A stretch of 64,000 bases of DNA, from positions 9,390,307-9,454,306 of the forward strand of contig NC_026661.2 of the NCBI RefSeq assembly GCF_000004075.3, in the 5' to 3' direction. The translations under genes were made by a program, and so were the position numbers. The DNA is from Cucumis sativus. Lineage: Eukaryota > Streptophyta > Magnoliopsida > Cucurbitales > Cucurbitaceae. Shown here in pieces: positions 45,620-60,226 of this stretch (position 1 is its first letter; each line of letters opens with the position of its first letter). The notes beneath the pieces were generated by a model. It saw only the letters and a program-made list of their open reading frames with translations, was not told the origin of the DNA and did not search any database.

Positions 45620-48250
45620 TCTACACGATCCCTTGGCTTCACATCATGGTGCATTATCAACTCATGGTCATTCTCTTGAAAATTATCCAATCCAAAGAAT
45701 GCATAAATAACTCATTATTTAACCACAATTTCCATAAATCTTAATTAACCCCTAAAGAGCATCATGTTAGAGTTTAAGCATCATTATCAATTCAATTAAA
45801 ATTTTCAAATAAATTCAATAACCAACCTTAAGTCCTCCCAACTCATTTTAATGTCCATTTTTCAAGTTAAAGTATCTAGCTAATGCTTTCCAAATTGTTA
45901 AGAATAGCTTCAAATTACTTAAACGATCTTAAATCCGATTCCCAAAAATAAGCGTATCATACTCATATATTTAGACTCAAATAGAAACAACATGCATCAT
46001 CTACCCTATTATGAAATATATTGAAATTGATAACAAATGTATACATATAGATGCAATTTAAAAAAACTGAAAATCCAAAGGGACCCAGATGAGAAGTTAT
46101 CTAAATAGTTATAAATTTTTTCTTCAAAACAATCAAAAGTCATCGTTAATGAGATAAAGGGATGAGTGTCACTGTCTTAGAATCATTAAAAACAACAAAT
46201 TTGTGAAAACAGAAAAGTGGTACCTGAAGAATATCAGCATCAGTTTGAACTTTAGAACTTGTTCCTTCCCATAGACCTGCTGTCAACCAAGTATGCAATA
46301 TATTGAATAACAATGTGAAAATGAATATTGCTTTAAGCTTCATTCTGAAATGAATAAATCCACTTAGTGAGGATTAAACTAGCAAATCAGCTGTCCGCAA
46401 AACAAAATCTAGCAAATAAGGTGAATATAAGGTAGAAATACCTTTTTGGAGATAAAGAAGTCGTCCTCATCGTCTTCCAGATCACCAAAACCTCTCCTAT
46501 TCTCTACCTTTTTCATAAACATAGCATTAAATCAATAAACACAGGCCAATCTCACACCAACCATTCATTTCAAATAATGCAAAATTTCATTTGACTGTCT
46601 ATTGTTATGGGTTCCATTCAAATTGCCTCCAAAATCATCAGATTTAGAACTAAATTAAACAAAATTAAGAAAAACAATAAAAACGAAGTGCTAAATAATA
46701 GACTTCATAAAGACATAATCAATATCTAACATCATCATCAAGTAATAAGCCACTACTAAATAATAGACTTCATAAAGACATAATCACTATCTAACATCAC
46801 TACTCATTGGTGCGAAATAAACACAACAATCACAAAACTAAACATAAAGAGAAAACATAGTCTCCCAAAACAAAATATTCAGCCAAATGTACAACCAAAT
46901 CAATACTATAAAAGAGAACACAATATTATAACTGAAACTACTTCAAAATTTAGAAAATTAAGTTGTGATGGATGAAGTATATATCAATGTCACTCTCTTG
47001 CACAAAATAGAAAATGTTGGATCAATGCTCACAACTTAAAAATTATATATCTAATATTTTAAGCTAAGTATGGCCGATGATTATTTTTAGGATTCAATGA
47101 AGGCATTAGTTCTTTTACTGATAGATCATGTAAAGTAGTAGGGTGACCTGCTGTTGCTTGTTCAAGTGTCATTTATAGTTTAAACTTAAAGAATGGAATA
47201 CATTCAATGCATCCACTGTATGTGAATGACATTGAATAATACATTCAATCACACTAGAAAGTACTAGAATAATGGATGCACAAATGACAATATTGAATTA
47301 TACTCTATACACGGTCCAGGTACTTTTTATACTTCAGACTTATAAGATTAAGACCTTAATTTGTTGTCTGGTTGAAACTTCAACACAAAAAGGTAGGAAT
47401 CTGAAAGGCCCATATACTTTCCAACCATGAAAATACGAACCTAATAGTGGCATATACGAAGATAAATGTTAAAAGAAATAGTAGACAAGCTAAAACCTGA
47501 ATTTAAAACAATGGGGAGTAGTAATTCACCGGTTCATGTAGTGAATCATACATTTTGGCCCTAGCAGTCCACTCCTCTAAAGCGAGACCACCAGCTATAC
47601 TGCATATGCCATAGAGTACGAGTGCAAGAAAATGAGAGAGTACAAATCCATCTTGATGTGTACTGCAATCATAATTGAGCTCATCAAACAAACCTGTGAA
47701 GATTCAGCTGTTTCAAGATTGCTTTATGCGCCTTTTGATCCTAATAGGAGAGTTAAGGAGATCAATATTTGCTTCTTCAAGTCAGGTCAACCTTCGTAGT
47801 TCCTTTAACACTATGCAGAGTTGATTTTGTTTTCTTAACATAGCAAAAGGCCGACCAAATCAGAAATTAAATTTAAATAAAAAATTAGTAAAAATGAAAT
47901 AAAGTTTAGGAACTACTAAAAAATTTAAATCCCTATAACCAAACTTAACATAAAATTGGTAGATATTTCTCAAATAGTATTATATACCACTCAATGATAG
48001 ATAGTTAAGTAATTTCCATATCAAAATACTTGAGAATGACTCAAACAGAAACTTCTTTTAAGGAAATTGTTCCCTTAACATACTGATTTTTAAATTGTTC
48101 TCTTGACATAGCAAGCTCGAAGTCTCCAACAATGTAGGCCTCTGCAACACAGCTTTTGTGATTTTTTCCTCTAACAACCCCATCTCTATCAAATTCAACC
48201 TAAAAACACTTTCAAGAAATTTAGTATTCAATCATTATTCCTGAAAATGA
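45620..48250 (-). other. Unassigned region with minus-strand exon-like patches
   Basis: No confirmed gene. Three minus-strand patches have splice-like borders. First, 46506-46449 (after AG, before GTATTT) joined in phase to 46344-46157 would read TTSLSPKRMKLKAIFIFTLL then TAGLWEGTSSKVQTDADILQ, a possible membrane-anchored start. Second, 47699-47503, after CTTCACAG, reads LFDELNYDCSTHQDGFVLSH then LVLYGICSIAGGLALEEWTA. Third, near 48200-48080, a patch reads VEFDRDGVVRGKNHKSCVAE. I do not recognise any of them, and they need not belong together. Confidence 0.25.
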
Positions 48251-48300
48251 AGACAGTATATAGATTGCAAAATAGTTGAAAAAAAACCATTAAAAATCTA

Positions 48301-49360
<1,060 letters not shown>

Positions 49361-49367
49361 CAAAAGT

Positions 49368-50954
49368 TGTACCGAACGCCAAACACATTCAAAGACATTC
49401 TTAATACGAAAAACTTAATGTGATCAATTCAGCTAAAACTTGCACTTTATTAATAACAGACATTTAGTACAACAATGTAAAAAAACAACTCTTAATCAAA
49501 AGTTAGATTTAAGTACACTCTTAAACGCCTTGTAGCTTTCTCATCTCGCTGCAAAACCCTCTACTTCCTTCTTTACTTGGCCTAAATGCTTGATCTCGAA
49601 AGATTAATTTTGAAAACATTAGTCAAATGACTCAGTGAGATTTTATGAAAACCTTTCGCAATACATTTTCATAATCATTTCTAAAAAATAATATCAAATC
49701 ATTTTAAACATACCAACAAATCATTTCATTTCACATAAATCTTTCTTTATGCTTAACAAATCATTTCCTTTCGTCAAGGATCTCAAATCGTTTTCTATGT
49801 GCGGTCTCATTACATCGCGTTTAGACTACTGTATTAACAGCATCTGAGAACATATAGATTCGTCCTTGTTGCTCAGGTCGCTAAGCTTTATACACTCCTT
49901 TCAACGCATAAGCCAACTTCTTATCACCACACATAGCCCGTACACCCCATGTCGGTCTTAACTCTTTATGTGCACATAAAAATTAGCATTATTTCAAAGA
50001 AACAATTAATGACTTGAAAACCATTTTATAGTATTGAAATCATAATCATGAAATCAAGCTTTAACATTATAAATCATGCTTGAAAACATAACTTTTCATA
50101 TAAATCTCTTTGAATCATTCTCATTTGAATTCTTCTTTCAAACTAGTAAAGAGAAACCATAAAAAAGTTTTTACCACAAATTCATTTGAGAGAAAGCACT
50201 CACAAAACTTTACTAAAGAGGTTCTTCTTCTTCTTCTTGCAAGCCTCTTTTCGCATAGCTAAACCAACAACACTTCAACATTTCAACAAAAATTCCATCA
50301 TCCCTTCCTTAGTTACCCAAATCCTTTTATTTATAAATCCCTTAAACTAACTTAGTCATGCATAAACTATTCTCAGTTCGCCAGCTCCTAGTTAAAACTT
50401 TACACGTGTAAATTTAATATTCAAACTAGCCATGCTTAAATTCTTAATCTTACATGTTAACCTTTGTCAAATCAGATTTGACATTTTCTTTGCCAGACCT
50501 TACTTTTCGCCTAACTCAAACCGTGAATAACCTCAACCACTTAACATTTCTTGCGAATAACCTTATTACATGGTTATATTTTTACTATAAAAAACCTTCC
50601 ACGTGAACTAACCAACTTTTGCTCGCATAAAACTCTTATCGTGAACTTAAACTCTAAAGCTTCCTTGCAGACTTCTTTTCCACGAAACACTTGGTTCTTC
50701 TTGCAAAAACCATCCAAAACACCTAGTCTAATACTAGCATTGTCAAAACTTTTACTTCTTAACTTACACGAAGACTTTTTCTCTTCTTATCACACAACTT
50801 CTTTCGAGAACTACCCACTTAATCGCAAAAAAGTATTCTTAACAATAAAAGATATTATCGCTTAATCCTTGATGCAGATTTATTCAAATGCCAACTTCTT
50901 AATACTTTAACTGAATTTTACTTCCTTACTCAAATTAGAAATGGGTCTCACAAA
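49368..50954 (-). mobile_element. Gypsy-type solo LTR or LTR remnant
   Basis: It runs from TGTACCGAACGCC to GGGTCTCACA (TG...CA). On the minus strand it contains CTCACTGAGTCATTTGACTA, a motif also seen in the LTR at 51640 (CTCACTTAGTCCATTTGACT). A second GGGTCTCACA occurs 82 bases further right, so the right edge is uncertain. No clean target duplication and no internal domain were found. Confidence 0.5.
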
Positions 50955-51089
50955 TGGTGCGTGAGGAAATTGATCGACAGCTACTCGAGCGAGCGACATT
51001 ATGATCGACATCTAGTGGCATGTGGCATGGGTCTCACAAAGATTTGTTTTCATTTTTTTCAATCGACATCAAAAGCCATATTTCTTATT

Positions 51090-51634
51090 GTGATTATTTT
51101 GGTCAAAATAAATATTATTTAGTTGGACTAAAGTTCAATTGAGCCTAAAAATATGCTTAGTTTAGCCTGAATGCTAAATATGATCAAAATCTATGTGTTT
51201 GAGCCCATGGGTATGGTCCGTGGATGAACTAGACCCAAGCACATAAAGCCCACCGGAGAGCTCTATAAATAGAAGAGTTCTCTTTATTTGTGGGGTACAT
51301 GATTTTTTTACTCCAGAAGGTCTATAGAGAATTCTTCCAAGATCCTAAAGACTCCTTAACTCTCGAAGTCGACCGTTCAAGAAGATTAAAGTTCCTTTGG
51401 AGATACAAGTTTTCTTCCAATACTCCAATTAACTTTTAGAACACACGTGCTCTGCTTCCTCAAATCAAGTGTAGACCATTCAGCTAAGAGAGAATCAGAA
51501 GATCAAATACTAGAGATTCTACCACATCGCATCAAATCAATACAAACACAATATAAATACAAGTTGAACTCCACAAATTAAATTTCTCCAGAAATCTCGT
51601 GTGAACTGGTTTTATCTTTTTTGAAAGATTGAAT
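51090..51634 (+). mobile_element. Copia-type LTR remnant
   Basis: A promoter-like block CTCTATAAATAGAAGAG (51260 onward), with a long leader ending ATACAAACACAATATAAATA and TCCAGAAATCTCGTGTGAAC, resembles plant Copia LTRs. It stops where the next LTR is inserted (51640). No matching second LTR is present. Confidence 0.45.
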
Positions 51635-51639
51635 GTTAT

Positions 51640-54232
51640 TGTAAGGCCCTGATCTAGAAAAGGAAGTCCTATGAGGAATGATCCTTGTTGAAAGTTGTTG
51701 CAGATAAGTATCAAGACATCCCAAAAGAAATGATGCGAAAAGGGAGTGGGCAATAGAAAGAGAGACAAAAACCAAATGTTTTATCACGTGAAGGTAAGTA
51801 ACTTGATAAGGATAACTGGTGAGGAAGGCACTGTGTTAGGCGTCAAGAGGGAGGCATTTGGCACGATGCTGCGAGAAGAATTATATGCGCTCAAGAGATC
51901 AATTCGAAGGAGTAAATGTCTTTTCAAAGCGACTTGATAACTCGCTGTGGAAAAGGAAACGACAGTGACTTTTTGGAAAGAGAAGGACTGTTATACAATT
52001 AAAAGTTTAGCTTCCCAAAGAGATAAGATATGCATCTCAAGGAAAAGTCAAATCACCGTTGACGGTTGAATTCAGATTGGTGGCATAGTGTGGTTTGTTA
52101 GTAAGGTGACACATGTAAAGTATGAAAGTGACCCTTGGAGGTGAAAGACCTCTATAAATAGAGCCAAAAGCCAAAAGAAAAGGGGAAGTTTGTTTCGAAA
52201 GACTCTAGATTTTCTGATAGAAGTGAGAGGAAAAGGTTTTGAATGCTGAACGGACAGCTCCTTCAATCATCGAATAAGAGGAGAAAGCTGAAAGCCAAGA
52301 AGGAAAAAGTTGAGGCTAAGTATCTTCTGTGAGTGACAAAATGAATTATATGTTTTGTTTGTGAGTGATACAATATCTTACAAGCATTGTTTGAAACTAA
52401 TAAACATGATTATTTATAAACGTTTTCGATGATTGATTAATTTTTTTGTGAAAAATCAAATATGTTTTATATGTTTTTTTGCTATAAGTGATGAGATTTG
52501 TTTTATAAATGATTGTGAATGATTACACGCTTTCTATGAATAGATATGAGCATTCTTCTAAGGGTGATAAAACAAGATTTATAAACAATTGTGAATGGAA
52601 AATCAGATTTCGAATGTAACTTCTAAACTTTGATCCTCATTTTGAAAAAAAGAAGATGTTCTATAAACGTGATCTTTTAGGTATTCTTTCCTCTATGATT
52701 GTGTTTATAAGACGCCCTTACTAATCTGTGATAATCTGTGCTAAGAGTATGTGGTGAGCCATTGCTCCTTTGTGGTTTTGAGATGGTGATGAGACACTAC
52801 TTGAGTCTGACTTCCATGTCTGAGAATGATTGAATGTGGCGAGACGCTGGTGTGAATCTCAGGTAACTCACATAATACTAGTGAGAGCGAATCACAGGTC
52901 TAGGTGAGGGAAAATCTCAAGTTTTAGAGTTGAGCTTGTTGTGAAATGAATCCAGCGTATGGTGTTGTAGCGTTCACTGTACAGAGTTTGAGTAAGATGG
53001 TGATGAGACGTTGGTTGAGTATAACTCCCAGTTCTGAGAATGATTGAATGTGGCGGTATGTTGGTGGAAATCCCAAGTATCTTGAGTGATATTGGTGAGA
53101 GAGAATCTTAGGTCAAGGCGAGGGGAGAATCCTAGGTTTCAGAGTTGAGCTTGTTGAGAAATGATTCCAGCGAATGGCGTTGTAGCATTCGCTGTGTGAT
53201 TTGTTTGAATTATTGTGGATGATGTAATGTGTGTTATTTGTTGTGGTTTGATGAGACGTACTTTATCTGTTGTGGTTTGATGAGACGTACTTTATCTGTT
53301 GTGGCTTGACATTATTATTTGTGGATTTTATGCATTTTTTCCAAAAAAGTTTTTTTAAAACCTGTCGCTCACTTAGTCCATTTGACTTATGTTTTAAGTT
53401 TCCCTCTCCAGGTTGCCAGGCGTTGAGGCCATGCGAATATGGGTTATGAGACGTTGTAGCCTAGTTAAGGAGGAAAGGCATAGTTACTCTATAGTCTTAC
53501 ATGACGTGCTAACTATGGCATCTCATCATACACCTAAGGAGCTTGTTGGTAAGCGGATGACTCCTTAGCGCGAGTGGTCAAACTTCGAAGGAAGGCGAGT
53601 GCTATACCCAGATTGGTGAGGTCTAGCCTCGCGAGCTAGAGAGCCAAAGAGTTAAGTATGGGAAAGTTAGCTCTAAACACGGTCTACTAAGAGAGGTGGT
53701 TGGACAACCAAGGGAGAGGAGGAAGGGCCACCTTTACACCTCTAGGTACTCACCACAAGGAGCAACGTTTAGCGGTGAAGAGAGAAAAGGAAGACTCTGG
53801 TGGATGTCTTTGGGTTGGAGTGAAGATGACAAAAAGAAAAAAGGACGTAAGCATAGTGTAATGCGCCTAACCACCACTACAAAGAGTAATATTAGGAAGT
53901 GGATGAAGGAGTGCGTGTGTGCTGCATCTGGTAAGAAGAAGAAGGATGTGAGAAGATTAGAGTTGGTTTATTTTATTCAAAGTGAAAGTTGTAAATTGCA
54001 TTTTGTACTTCTGTAAGTGTTAAGTTTATAAAGGGAAGAAGTTAAGTTATTTCACTTGTGTAAGTGTTCTGTATTTCTTTGAGTTATTTTTTCGCTGCAA
54101 AGAGACAAAGAAAAGAGTTGTTTCGCTCATTAAGTGTTCAACACGTTATCTCGTAAGAGGTATTTGTTGAATGTCTAGGCGGCATGCCCTCCATTTGGTA
54201 GCGTGGTGTGACATTTGAGGCGGGGCATGATA
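51640..54232 (+). mobile_element. Gypsy-type solo LTR, about 2.6 kb
   Basis: It begins TGTAAGGCCCTGATC and ends GGCGGGGCATGATA; the ends are imperfect inverted repeats. Flanking bases GTTAT (51635-51639) and ATTAT (54233-54237) may be a decayed 5-bp duplication. Inside are the LTR motif CTCACTTAGTCCATTTGACT (about 53368) and two sets of tandem repeats. The Lys/Arg-rich frame at 53696-54016 has no known domain. Confidence 0.6.
52782..53310 (+). repeat. Tandem repeats in the LTR (2 x 214 bp, then 29-bp units)
   Basis: Units of 214 bases start GATGGTGATGAGAC at 52782 and 52996; each carries TGAGAATGATTGAATGTGGC and CAGCG(T/A)ATGG(T/C)GTTGTAGC. Directly after lie 2.4 copies of a 29-base unit TTGTGGTTTGATGAGACGTA... 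at 53241-53310. Confidence 0.9.
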
Positions 54233-54328
54233 ATTATCAAATCTCTTATTTTTATTTTTCCTTTTTCCTTTTGATGATTTATCTTTTCTTTTATTTTGTA
54301 GACTTGTTCAACTATGAAGGATAATATT

Positions 54329-54678
54329 GTTAGAAATTAATAACCTAGATACATTATGGATAACATATTCCTAGATACATTTTAATTTCAAGATACATGT
54401 AATTGTTCATGAATGGTAAGTATGCATGTACTTCATTTATTTTGTGCCTTTCAGGAAGTGTCTCTTGAGTGCTATATAAAAAGTTCATTTCCTTCATTTG
54501 TATGCAAGAGAAAAATATCAAATCAATTGAAGAAAATTGAAGTGTAGAAAGAACATGAGTTTCAAGAGAATAATATTCTCTTGTGTGTTCTTGAGCTTTC
54601 TAAGATGACAAGTTTCTTCTCTTTGAAGTTTTTGAGATTTAGAATGAATTTAGAGTGAGATCGTCAATGCTTCCAACA
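54329..54678 (+). mobile_element. Copia 5' LTR, 350 bp
   Basis: It begins TGTTAGAAATTAATAAC and ends CTTCCAACA, so the ends are TGTTAG/CCAACA. A TATA box (CTATATAAAAAG, about 54471) is followed by a plausible start region. It is followed at once by a primer-binding site. The matching 3' LTR is not present. Confidence 0.8.
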
Positions 54679-54681
54679 AAG

Positions 54682-54693
54682 TGGTATCAGAGT
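54682..54693 (+). other. Primer-binding site, initiator tRNA-Met type
   Basis: TGGTATCAGAGT lies three bases after the LTR and differs by one base from the usual TGGTATCAGAGC complement of the tRNA-iMet 3' end used to prime reverse transcription. Confidence 0.85.
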
Positions 54694-54706
54694 AGAGGAT
54701 TGAAAG

Positions 54707-55935
54707 ATGTCATCTAACATGTTGCAGCCTCAACTTCCTCACTTTGAGGGAAAACCTATAGACAGTGAAGCCAACAAATGAAGGTTCTTTATGGATCTCA
54801 AGATCTTTTTGTTATTGTAGAAAAATGATATTTGGAGCTAGAAAGTGAGAATGATTTTTCACCACAATAACTCAATGAGTTGTGAGATGCTAGAAAAAAA
54901 GAAAGATAAGAATGCATTATTTTTTATCTACCAAATTCTGGATGAAGATATTTTTAAAAGAATATTAGGAGTCACTACTGCTAACGTAGCATGGGATGCA
55001 TTGTAGAGTTTGTACGAAGGAGAAGAAAAAGTAAAATTGTTCTGATTACAAATAGTTCGAGCTAAATTTGATACCATACGAATGAACGATGCTGAAACTA
55101 ATGAAGAATTTTTCAACTGTGTTCTCTTAATCATTAATCAAAGGGTGATTGGGAAGATCTTGAGAAACATGACTCGAAGATGTGGGCATATTATTGTAGC
55201 AATTGAAGAACTCAAAGCTCTATCAACTCTCTCCATCAATAGATTAATGGGATCTCTTTAATCTCATAAGCTCAAATTAAAGTTGTTTGATTTTACTCCT
55301 TCATAAGAAGCTTTTCATATGCAATCCTCCTCTAGAAGGCGATCTGATGGAAGAAGAGGTGGACATGACGGTAGAGGTCGCAATGGACTATCCAGCATCG
55401 TAACAAATACCTGGACAAAGAGCAGAGACAATCACTATTCTTCAAATAGAGGAAGGGAAATAAGTTCAAATAAAGGAAAAGGAAGTAGTGGTGGTCGTGG
55501 AGAATTTTTTCACATATAATGTTTCAACGTTATGAACATTTACAAGAAAAATTTTGGTCTAAGAAGGCTAGTTCTAATCAAGTAGAAACCTTCTAATGCT
55601 TGAGCAACAAGATAATGATCAAGATCTTCTCTTCCTCACATTCAACGTCCAAGAAACAAGCACTTAAGAAATATGGTACTTTGATAGTGGTTGTCGTAAC
55701 CACATGACTGGAAGAAAGGATATATCTTTAGATGAATCTCACTAAAATTTAGTTAAGACCGGTGACAACAAGAAGCTTCAAGTAAAAGGAAAAGGAGATA
55801 TTTTTGTGAAGACAAAAAGGGGAGCAAAAAGAATTACTGATGTGTGCAATGTTTTAGATCCCAAACACAATCTTTTAAGTGTAGGAAGACTTTTTCTAAT
55901 AGGACATGATATTATCTTTAGAGATAACTATTAAA
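54707..55935 (+). pseudogene. Copia gag-protease, broken and 3'-truncated
   Basis: The frame starts MSSNMLQPQLPHFEGKPIDS. Gag pieces follow (LFFIYQILDEDIFKRIL, IVRAKFDTIRMNDAETNEEF), then an Arg/Gly-rich linker (55319-55519), then a decayed zinc knuckle (about 55515-55560). The aspartic protease start is WYFDSGCRNHMTG (Asp-Ser-Gly about 55684), and NVLDPKHNLLSVGRL follows. In-frame stops occur early (about 54777). Integrase and reverse transcriptase are missing: sequence after 55935 is unrelated. Confidence 0.78.
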
Positions 55936-56035
55936 AGTAGAGACAAAGAACACACAAATTTACATGGAAACCCGAGTACTAGGGTTTATGATGAGATTCA
56001 TCATAAACCTAAAGATTTTTTTTTATATCTTTAGT
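55936..56035. other. Junction between two Copia pieces, with small inverted repeat
   Basis: Contains GGTTTATGATGA (55983-55994) facing TCATCATAAACC across 3 bases. It lies at the switch from a plus-strand Copia 5' half to a minus-strand RNase H piece, possibly a rearrangement joint. Confidence 0.45.
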
Positions 56036-56270
56036 TTATGTAAATATCTTTAGATGTAAAAATATCTCACAAAAATCCTGTTGTGAAGATATCAACAACC
56101 TGTTGGCTCGAGGATATGTAAGGAATGCATATGCTACCATCGTCAAGTTTTTCTTTGATAAAGTGTCTATCAATCTCCACTCCACATGTTTAGTCCTGTC
56201 ATGTTGGATCCAGTTATTAGCAATGTTAATGGCTGCCTTGTTATCACATAATAGTTTTATAGGCACCTCA
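56036..56270 (-). pseudogene. Copia RNase H fragment, 3' part
   Basis: On the minus strand the frame reads VPIKLLCDNKAAINIANNWI then QHDRTKHVEWR, the C-D-N-K-A-A and H-D-R-T-K-H-V-E core of Copia RNase H, then a decayed SSQQ...DIFTTGF-type end. It is interrupted at 56271 by a solo LTR and continues at 60232. Confidence 0.82.
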
Positions 56271-59200
56271 TGTAACGACCCAACTCTTTATACTAAGCTA
56301 AGGTCACTGCCTTAAAAATAAATAACAATTTTGACAATTTCTTTGAAAGAGGAAAACTAAATTTTTATTATAAATACCACAAAAACATGTTGTAGTGGGT
56401 TTTACAAATTTTAAAGATAATAAAAATAAATACATAAAAAATATTTGAGCTCAAAACACTAAAAACAAACAATGAAAAGCAGAAGTAGAACTATGTCTTC
56501 ATATGGCATGCCATGGATTATCCTTTCTACCGCTCACCAACTTTCCTCTATCTTTACCTTTGCCTGAAATGTGGAACATAGAAAAGGATGAGTATAAACA
56601 TATACTCAGTAAATGACCCACTACTAGTCCCGCTAGGTGTCTGTTAACTTTCCATTAGAGTTCCATAAGGAAGTACCCCAAACTATCATGCTCTCGAACA
56701 CACGCTATCCAATAATCCAGTAGGGACACATCTAGGCTCTTGGTGAACGAAAAAAAACACCTAAGAGAATTGAGCTGTAAGTGACACCGTGAGACCACCC
56801 ATAAAACATAACATGACATGCAAGTGGTTCTGTCTTACTCACATCAGTCATAAAAAGGTGATGATCCCAAGGACACCCATATGGATACAACCCTAATAGA
56901 CAAAGTTAACAGAACTCCTATACATAACATGTAGCATATGATAAACATCATAATCTGGCATGAATTCAATCATAATGTCCTTATCATGTGGTTAATATTT
57001 CATGCATCATAATACATATCAGTCATATCATATCGGTCATAACATCTCAATCATCCATATCAGTCACATTATGCATTTTAGCTATATCAATGCATAGTGG
57101 AAAATACATGCAAGCTCTTAATTTTATTTTCGAAAATCTAGTAATAGAATCTCTTATCTGAGAGATTAGCTAGAACATTGCTATATGACAATCAAATATT
57201 TTCCAACAAACCAATCCTAGGGAAAATTCAACTTAATTAATAAATATTAATGATTGGCTACTGATAACTTGTAGAAATACAAGTTATTATAGCTTCTTGA
57301 GTAAAATAATAAAGTTGTACCACATGAAAATAGGAGAAAATAAAGAGAATAAGTAGGTGAGTTAATTACTATGCGAAAAGTTTACTATGAAAGAACTTCA
57401 TGCATGTTTTATCCTCTTTTAGTGCTCTTATCGTAGATTATTAAGCAAAGAAGAGTGAAGCTCAACGAAGAGAACGTGGTACATGAAGAGATACCACCAA
57501 CTTCTACAATGAGAGGAAATAGATGCTAGGTGATCAAGCTGCTAGCAAATAAAAGAGGTTGGCATAAATGTTAAGAAAGGACAATAGGGCAGGTGGCGCA
57601 TAATAACTAAAACTTTTCAGAAGCACTAATGGCACATATCAGCTTGTTGGCACCACTTCAAGTATATAAATAGAGTTTTCCACCCTTTTAGGGTGTGCAT
57701 TATTTGGCTGAAAAAGCAAGTTCCTCACATTCTCCATTTTCCTCTCCATTATTTTGAGCTCTAAGTGAGAGCCTAGAGCAAGAGAGAGAGAGATTCACCC
57801 CTTCCATTAATCCCTCTCACATATAGGCAAAAATCAAAGCTATAAAGAATGAGAGATCAAACTCTTTGGCGTTTCCCTTTTATTGTATTTCCATTTTTGT
57901 GTTTTTACATTTTGATGCTGTGTAAATAGGATGTTATGGTCGAGAGGTCTAAAATATTATGTACGAAAGCAATGCATTTTTCCTTCCACTCTCCCATCTT
58001 TCTTATCTTTGCCATATACATATATTGAATAGCTAAATAGTAATGAATAATGTATTCAATACTTAGGAACTTATATTGCGTGTAGTAAGAGGTATGCACA
58101 ATTAAGTGTGAGCATCTTTACCTGGTTCATTTGAAAGTAGAACAAAAGTATAGAACATAATCACTAAATACTTGAGAACCACTTTTGCTATGCACTTAGT
58201 TATAAGGAGAATGCAACAAGGCATTCTTGTCACTAAGCTGATCCTCTTCACATATTACTTAGAGGTTAATGTGAGTGGTAAAAAGCATTAAGAGGTGTAC
58301 CTTAATTGAGGATTAACTACTATTACTACATCTAAGATAATTAGATATAACACGTCATTCTTGAGTATTTACATCCCGAAAAGTGAGCAAGTATGGTAAC
58401 GCACTTAGAAGTGTTCACCTTAATTCTTGGTTAACAGATGTTTGTATCACCTCACAGTATTGAAGCATTAGTCAGTCTGTTTAGTAGTTTAATTTAATTT
58501 TCCTAGTTCCTTCCCTACCTTGCCTATGATGAGATCATCTTTCACCGCATCACATTACCATGTTCACCTTGCACCGCCAAGCATTGTAGTGTAAATAGCT
58601 AGAGTAACTTGTATACTATTCATCCGTTTTACTAGACAGTATATACCACATGATTTTACACTCAATTAGATAAAGTTAGAAGGTTGAAATTCACCACATT
58701 TTTTTTCGCATAATCTTAGTTCCCCATCGACAGTTCGTACTTTTAGAAAGTGCTAGTAATGAGAATATAATACTTGAGATAACCAATCCAACCCGCTACT
58801 GTCATCCAAGTTCTCCAATTAAACAACTTACCTAAAGTTGAGTTGAAACCAATTTAACCTTAATAAAAAAATTTCACGAATTTATTTTTCAAAAATATTA
58901 GCTCAATGAACTTTGAGGGGGAAAATCCAAATTTAAGAAAATAAGCCAACTTATTCCAATTTAAACTCAACAAAGCTCATCACTCAAAAGCAAATGGCTT
59001 GGAAAAGAGGCTGCAATGGCTTAACTTAGTATAAAGGGCGCTGGAATGGCTTGTGAAGAAGGCCGAAAACTCGTGCGGCTTGGCTTCACTTGAAAGTGAC
59101 TCGGGTGGTGAACTATCGATCAATGTCGACAATAACTAGATATAGGTGGAGATGACAAACGTTTGCTTGACGTGGAGTGCAACTCGTGGAGGAGTACCGA

Positions 59201-60226
59201 CCCACAAAAGAGGTGGAGATGATAAACGTTCGGCTTGGTCTGAAGTTTGAAAGAGACGCTCAACTTCAACGAATTGTGTTTGGGCTTAGGCGAGGCGAAC
59301 GGAGAGTCGTTGATCGGTGACGATCAACAAACGACTAATGAAGACGTCCGACGAGTCATGTGATCCTTATGGCGACTAGGGTTTTTCTTTAATGAAGATA
59401 TGAGGAATATTATTATTATTTTGCTTTCCTTTTTCTTTTTCTTTTCTCTAAAAATAACTAAAATCTTCTCTCTACATTAATTTTTCTATAAAATCTTCTT
59501 TTTATCTTCCTAAAATAATTATCTTTTTACCAAAATAACTAATTTCCTTCTTTTCCTCGATAAAGATCTTTTCTTTATGTAATTATCCTTCAAAATTATT
59601 TATCTTTTATCTTTTATCTTCTTTCTAAAATACAATATATTTCTCTTAAACAACTATATTTTAACAAATATAATTATATTTTCATTTTTCAAAATAACTA
59701 GAAGAATTTTAAAAAAATTGCAAATTTTACAAAATATATACAATTGATAGCAAATTCTATCGATAGTCATTAGAGTGATAGAGGACTATTATTGATAAAA
59801 TATAAAATTTTGTTATAGCGTGTAAATATTTTAATTTATTTTACTATTTTTAAAAATGCCCTAATAATTATGTATATATATATATATATCCATATTATCA
59901 AATTTCCAACAAAATTTTCATTCTTCAATTTAATTAAATAACACCCAAATTATTTAATTAATTTCAATTTCCACAAAATCAAATAATTATCCAATAAATT
60001 AAGAACATTTTTTTAAAATAGTAGATTTTATATAATATTTACGACCTATAGCAAATTCTATCACTAATAGTCATTGATATGCTAGGGATAGAATCCAAAT
60101 TTTGCTATAGCTTGTAAATATTTTATTTTATTTTGCTATTTTTAATAATGCACCATAAATTAAACATAATTAAACAAAATTATGATAATTAACTCCAAAA
60201 ACTATCTTAATTTTTAGGACGTTAAT
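56271..60226 (-). mobile_element. Solo LTR, about 4 kb, Gypsy type, with a nested LTR
   Basis: It starts TGTAACGACCC and ends GGACGTTAAT (decayed TTACA), so the ends are inverted. An exact 5-bp duplication CCTCA flanks it (56266-56270 and 60227-60231). Removing it rejoins the two Copia RNase H pieces in frame, which confirms the limits. On the minus strand, GAGTATATGTTTATACTCAT and CACATTTCAGGCAAAGGTAA are LTR-like leader features. A second LTR sits inside (57262 onward). No coding domain is present. Confidence 0.85.
57262..58794 (+). mobile_element. Nested LTR beginning TGATAACTTGTAGAAATACA
   Basis: The start resembles LTRs of the plant Tat/Ogre branch of Gypsy elements. A TATA box (GTATATAAATAGAG) lies at about 57663, followed by an AG-rich leader. 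GCTAC occurs just before 57262 and again at 58795-58799, a candidate 5-bp target duplication, but the LTR end before it is not the usual CA; an alternative end is ...ATCGACA at 58732. Confidence 0.5.

Noticed and set aside
55319..55519. Arg/Gly-rich small protein
   Set aside because: It is the linker of a Copia gag, between gag helices and a decayed zinc knuckle.
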